Part shown: one piece after another, positions 61,481-64,000 of the stretch
How the letters are laid out: each line of letters opens with the position of its first letter
How positions within the stretch are numbered: position 1 is the first letter of the stretch
DNA from: an uncultured Sphingomonas sp.
GTDB taxonomy: Bacteria > Pseudomonadota > Alphaproteobacteria > Sphingomonadales > Sphingomonadaceae
NCBI RefSeq assembly: GCF_902806265.1
Contig: NZ_CADCVZ010000015.1
Span: 47,748-111,747 of the forward strand
DNA: 64,000 bases
Reading direction: 5' to 3'
Translations under genes and position numbers: made by a program
The notes under the pieces: generated by a model
The model's input: only the letters and a program-made list of their open reading frames with translations
Told to the model about the DNA's origin: nothing
The model's database searches: none

Positions 61481-61617
61481 GTGGCGGGCCCTTGGGGATG
61501 CGCATGGACGCGCAGAGGCGCGGGGCAGCCATAACGGCTCGGATGCGCTCGGCAAGGGCGGGGTCCGCCCCAAGCTTTTGCAAAGCGGGCAGCACGGCCT
61601 AATAGGCGGGGGCTGAC

Positions 61618-62184
61618 ATGCTCTCGCTGCCCAACCTCCTGACCCTGTCGCGCATCCTGGCGGTGCCGATCCTGGTGTTCCTGCTGTGGCGGCCGGCGCC
61701 GCTCGATTACGCGATCACCTTTGTGCTCTACTGCATCGTCGGTATTACCGATTACTTCGACGGCTATCTCGCGCGGGCGCAGGGGCAGATCAGTCGGCTG
61801 GGGCAGTTCCTGGACCCGATTGCCGACAAGGTCATGGTCGCCGCCGTGATCATGATGCTGGTCTCCACCCGCAAGTCGAGCGGCGAGCCGATCATCCATG
61901 GGCTGCATATCCTGCCGGCGCTGACCATCCTGCTGCGCGAGATGATCGTGTCCGGGCTGCGGGAGTTCCTGGCGCCGCTGCATGTATCGATGCCGGTGAG
62001 CCGCCTGGCCAAGTGGAAGACAACTTTTCAGCTGGTCGCCTTGGGCGCGCTGATCCTGGCGGGGGCGGTGCCGCGGGAGGAGTGGGTGCATGCCGTGGGC
62101 CTTGCCAGCCTGTGGGCAGCGGCAACGCTGACGCTGATCACGGGTTGGGACTATCTGCGCACCGGCATCAAGCACATGGATTGA
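61618..62184 (+). CDS. pgsA: CDP-diacylglycerol--glycerol-3-phosphate 3-phosphatidyltransferase
   Basis: A 188-residue membrane enzyme that makes phosphatidylglycerol phosphate. The CDP-alcohol phosphotransferase motif D-x2-D-G-x2-A-R-x8-G-x3-D-x3-D is complete: DYFDGYLARAQGQISRLGQ followed by FLDPIAD. The start MLSLPNLLTLSRILAVPILV is canonical for PgsA and the length matches. Several membrane helices follow. Confidence 0.96.
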   Translation: MLSLPNLLTLSRILAVPILVFLLWRPAPLDYAITFVLYCIVGITDYFDGYLARAQGQISRLGQFLDPIADKVMVAAVIMMLVSTRKSSGEPIIHGLHILPALTILLREMIVSGLREFLAPLHVSMPVSRLAKWKTTFQLVALGALILAGAVPREEWVHAVGLASLWAAATLTLITGWDYLRTGIKHMD

Positions 62185-62196
62185 AGGGGAGAGGTC

Positions 62197-62571
62197 ATGG
62201 CCAAGAAGACCAAGAAAGCGAAAAAGCACGACGAGAAGCTGGCCCTGATTGCCGGTCCGGACGGCGGCGGCGCCCAGAGCGAGGGCGCCGGCAAGGACAA
62301 GAAGGCGAAAAAGGCTAAGGCCGACGGCAGGGGCAGCGGCCTGGAGAGCCTGGCCAGACTGGCCGACCATCCGTTGGTCGGCGACCTGATCGCGGTCGGC
62401 GCGCTGGCGGCGGTGGCGGCGATCGCCGAGAGCGGCAAGGACGACACGGCCAAGGTGAAGTCGGCGAATGCGGTCAAGGCGGCCGGCAAGGCAGCGGCTG
62501 CGGCGATCGGTGCGCGGCTCCTCAAGGAGGTAAGCGGGAGCGGCGGCGCCAAGAAGCCGAACGGGGTCTAG
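62197..62571 (+). CDS. Lysine/alanine-rich hypothetical protein
   Basis: A 124-residue basic protein. The N-terminus is Lys-rich (MAKKTKKAKKHDEKLAL, then KDKKAKKAKADGRG). The middle has a hydrophobic segment LVGDLIAVGALAAVAAIAE, and the C-terminus an Ala-rich helix. ATG at 62197 has GGAGAGG upstream and follows pgsA after 12 bases. It may be nucleoid- or membrane-associated; no family recognised. Its last four bases overlap rsmD. Confidence 0.7.
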   Translation: MAKKTKKAKKHDEKLALIAGPDGGGAQSEGAGKDKKAKKAKADGRGSGLESLARLADHPLVGDLIAVGALAAVAAIAESGKDDTAKVKSANAVKAAGKAAAAAIGARLLKEVSGSGGAKKPNGV

Positions 62572-63104
62572 GCGGGCCGGCGAAGCAGGGTGAGGCGCGC
62601 GCGGGCGCTGTCGCGCTCGGTCTTGAGCAGCAAGGTCCCGGGCTCGACGCGGTCGCCCCGCGTAGTTTCGACCGCCAGCCATCCACCGGGCGCAAGCCAC
62701 CCGGTCGTTTCGACCGCGCGCACCACGGTGCTGCCCGCTCCCGCAGTATAGGGCGGGTCGGCGAGGATGAGGTCGAAGGCGGGTCCGGGCGGCAGCCGCT
62801 CGGCGGAGTGCGCCACGACCGTGATCGCAGCGCCGAGCGCCCGGGCGTTGGCGCCGATGGCCGTGCGGGCGGCCGCGTCCGTTTCCACAAAGGTGGCGTG
62901 AGCGGCGCCGCGGGACAGGGCTTCGAAGCCCAGCGCGCCGCTTCCGGCGTACAGGTCGGCGACGCGCAGGCCATCGAAGCTGCCAAGGCGGCTGGCGAGC
63001 ATGTTGAACAGCGTTTCGCGGGTGCGGTCAGCGGTCGGGCGGGTGGCCAGGCCCGGCGGCGCGGTCAGCGGCCGCCCTCGCCAGCGGCCCGCGATGATCC
63101 TCAC
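62568..63104 (-). CDS. rsmD: 16S rRNA (guanine966-N2)-methyltransferase RsmD
   Basis: A 178-residue methyltransferase that modifies G966 of 16S rRNA. Family segments: [31 protein letters not shown] motif I RVADLYAGSGALGFEALSRGA and the catalytic LILADPPY. GTG at 63104 overlaps the stop of the upstream pseudouridine synthase gene (GTGA); the frame extends upstream but that part is a shadow. Confidence 0.94.
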   Translation of the reverse strand: MRIIAGRWRGRPLTAPPGLATRPTADRTRETLFNMLASRLGSFDGLRVADLYAGSGALGFEALSRGAAHATFVETDAAARTAIGANARALGAAITVVAHSAERLPPGPAFDLILADPPYTAGAGSTVVRAVETTGWLAPGGWLAVETTRGDRVEPGTLLLKTERDSARARLTLLRRPA

Positions 63105-63925
63105 GCCAGGGTGCGGCGGAACTGGAACAGCTCTTCCCGCTGGACCTCGCCCACTTGGCCGGGCTCCAGGTCCTCGATCGTGAAGGGTCCGTAGGACGTG
63201 CGGATCAGGCGGGAGACCTGCAGCCCGAGAAAGGCGAGCACCCGCCGCACCTCGCGGTTCTTGCCTTCGGTCAAGGCCAACTCGATCCAGCAGTTGCGGC
63301 CGGTGCGACGCTCCAGATTGGCGTCGATCGACCCGTAGCGGACGCCCTCGATCTCCACCCCTTCCGAGAGCGCTTCCAGCTGGGCCTGGGTGACTTCGCC
63401 GAACGCCCGGGCGCGATAGCGGCGGACCACGCCGGTGCTGGGCAGTTCCAGCTGCCGCTTCAGCTCGCCGTCGTTGGTCAGCAGCAGCAGCCCTTCGGTC
63501 ATGAAGTCGAGCCGGCCGACCGGCACGACCCGCGGCAGGCCGGACGGCAGCCGGTCGTAGATGGTCGGCCGCCCCTTGGGATCGCGCTCGGCCGTGAGGC
63601 AGGAAGGCGGCTTGTAGAAGCGCCACAGCCGGGTCGCGGCGGGCGCGCGCACGGGCTTGCCGTCGACGGTGACGCCGGTGAGGCTCTCCAGCAGGGTGGC
63701 GGGCGTGGTCAGCGCTTCCCCGTTCAGCGCGACCCGTCCGTCCGCGATCATCCGCTCGACGTCGCGGCGCGAGGCGATGCCGGCGCGGGCGAGCAGCTTA
63801 GCGATCCGCTGTGGGCCGGCGTCGCGCGGCGAAGGCGGTCCGCTGCGGGCGCCCTGCGCCGGGTTGCGCCGATTCCGCGCCGGTCTTTGCGGCACCGCCA
63901 AGCCGTTCGTTCGTTCCGGGGGCAA
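63101..63925 (-). CDS. rluB: Pseudouridine synthase, RsuA/RluB family
   Basis: A 274-residue RNA pseudouridine synthase. An N-terminal basic/Pro-rich extension precedes the S4 domain (QRIAKLLARAGIASRRDVERMI). The catalytic aspartate lies in VGRLDFMTEGLLLLTNDG, and TEGKNREVRRVLAFLGLQVSRLIR is the C-terminal signature of the RluB/RluE/F/RsuA group; RluB is the best fit by length. TTG at 63925 has AAGGA eight bases upstream. Coupled to rsmD by a four-base overlap. Confidence 0.9.
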   Translation of the reverse strand: MPPERTNGLAVPQRPARNRRNPAQGARSGPPSPRDAGPQRIAKLLARAGIASRRDVERMIADGRVALNGEALTTPATLLESLTGVTVDGKPVRAPAATRLWRFYKPPSCLTAERDPKGRPTIYDRLPSGLPRVVPVGRLDFMTEGLLLLTNDGELKRQLELPSTGVVRRYRARAFGEVTQAQLEALSEGVEIEGVRYGSIDANLERRTGRNCWIELALTEGKNREVRRVLAFLGLQVSRLIRTSYGPFTIEDLEPGQVGEVQREELFQFRRTLA

Positions 63926-63952
63926 AACTCTGTTCCTTCGTGGGGGTGCCTG

Positions 63953-64000
63953 GTGCTGTTCGGCAAGCGCAAGCGGATCGTCAAGCGCATCCTCATCGTG
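63953..64000 (+). CDS. Partial CDS, probable response regulator (N-terminus only)
   Basis: GTG at 63953 opens a frame that runs off the right edge with 16 residues, MLFGKRKRIVKRILIV. A basic N-terminus followed by the first beta strand ILIV is how many sphingomonad response-regulator receiver proteins begin, the acidic pair coming next. The evidence is only this short stretch. It is divergent from the pseudouridine synthase gene. Confidence 0.45.
   Translation, partial: MLFGKRKRIVKRILIV

Overview
The window is a GC-rich chromosomal segment of an alphaproteobacterium, most probably a sphingomonad (order Sphingomonadales). This rests on the RpoB/RpoC sequences, on alphaproteobacterial hallmark proteins (NDUFA12-type complex I subunit, DUF2155 protein, TIGR02300 protein, ATPase inhibitor zeta/DUF1476), on UrcA-family, entericidin-like and glycine-rich stress-type proteins, and on promoters of the TTG-N14-GCTANAWC type. 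No prophage, insertion sequence, integrase or CRISPR array was seen; this is core chromosome with small accessory islands.

Layout. 0-1.5 kb: a cut-off JAB-like gene, thyA and two tandem entericidin-like lipoproteins. 1.6-17 kb: the transcription/translation core, rearranged. rpoC, rpoB, rplL, rplJ and tRNA-Trp lie on the minus strand, while secE, nusG, rplK and rplA lie on the plus strand. A lipoprotein gene sits between rplL and rpoB and a membrane protein gene between nusG and rplK. Back-to-back promoters for tRNA-Trp and secE are visible, and secE has an intrinsic terminator inside its leader. 17-21.5 kb: small glycine/acid-rich proteins, an SGNH-type hydrolase, a flavoprotein and a winged-helix regulator with a membrane domain. 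21.5-34 kb: an orphan fatty acyl-AMP ligase, recX, a double cold-shock protein with a DUF192 lipoprotein, then the NDUFA12-DUF2155-aat block and accC-accB-aroQ, with arsC and an ABC-F ATPase between them, followed by thiS-thiG and two methyltransferases.

34-48 kb: erythromycin-esterase-like protein, a ThDP enzyme, cmk, tRNA-Ala, a Flp pilin, a class A penicillin-binding protein, a peptide-type solute-binding lipoprotein, a GFA-family protein flanked by two copies of a dispersed repeat, nadA, a metallo-hydrolase, a glycosyltransferase and the grxD-bolA-DUF1476 group. A strong plus-strand terminator next to grxD suggests a small RNA. 48-56 kb: an AAC(3)-I-type acetyltransferase gene split by an in-frame amber codon, a quinone oxidoreductase, scoAB, an SCP2 protein, an aldehyde dehydrogenase, and a translationally coupled ATP-grasp/LLM-flavin-oxidoreductase pair. 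56-64 kb: rpsA-ihfB, tRNA-Leu, a second LLM oxidoreductase, an MFS transporter, pgsA, rsmD, a pseudouridine synthase and the start of a probable response regulator.

Most genes are housekeeping: RNA polymerase, translation, fatty-acid initiation (AccBC), NAD and thiazole synthesis, peptidoglycan and phospholipid synthesis. The most unusual points are the split and inverted beta operon with an attenuator-like secE leader, the amber-interrupted acetyltransferase, the putative sRNA, the ATP-grasp/LLM pair, and REP-like and 29-bp dispersed repeats in intergenic gaps. All assignments come from reading the sequence without database searches.
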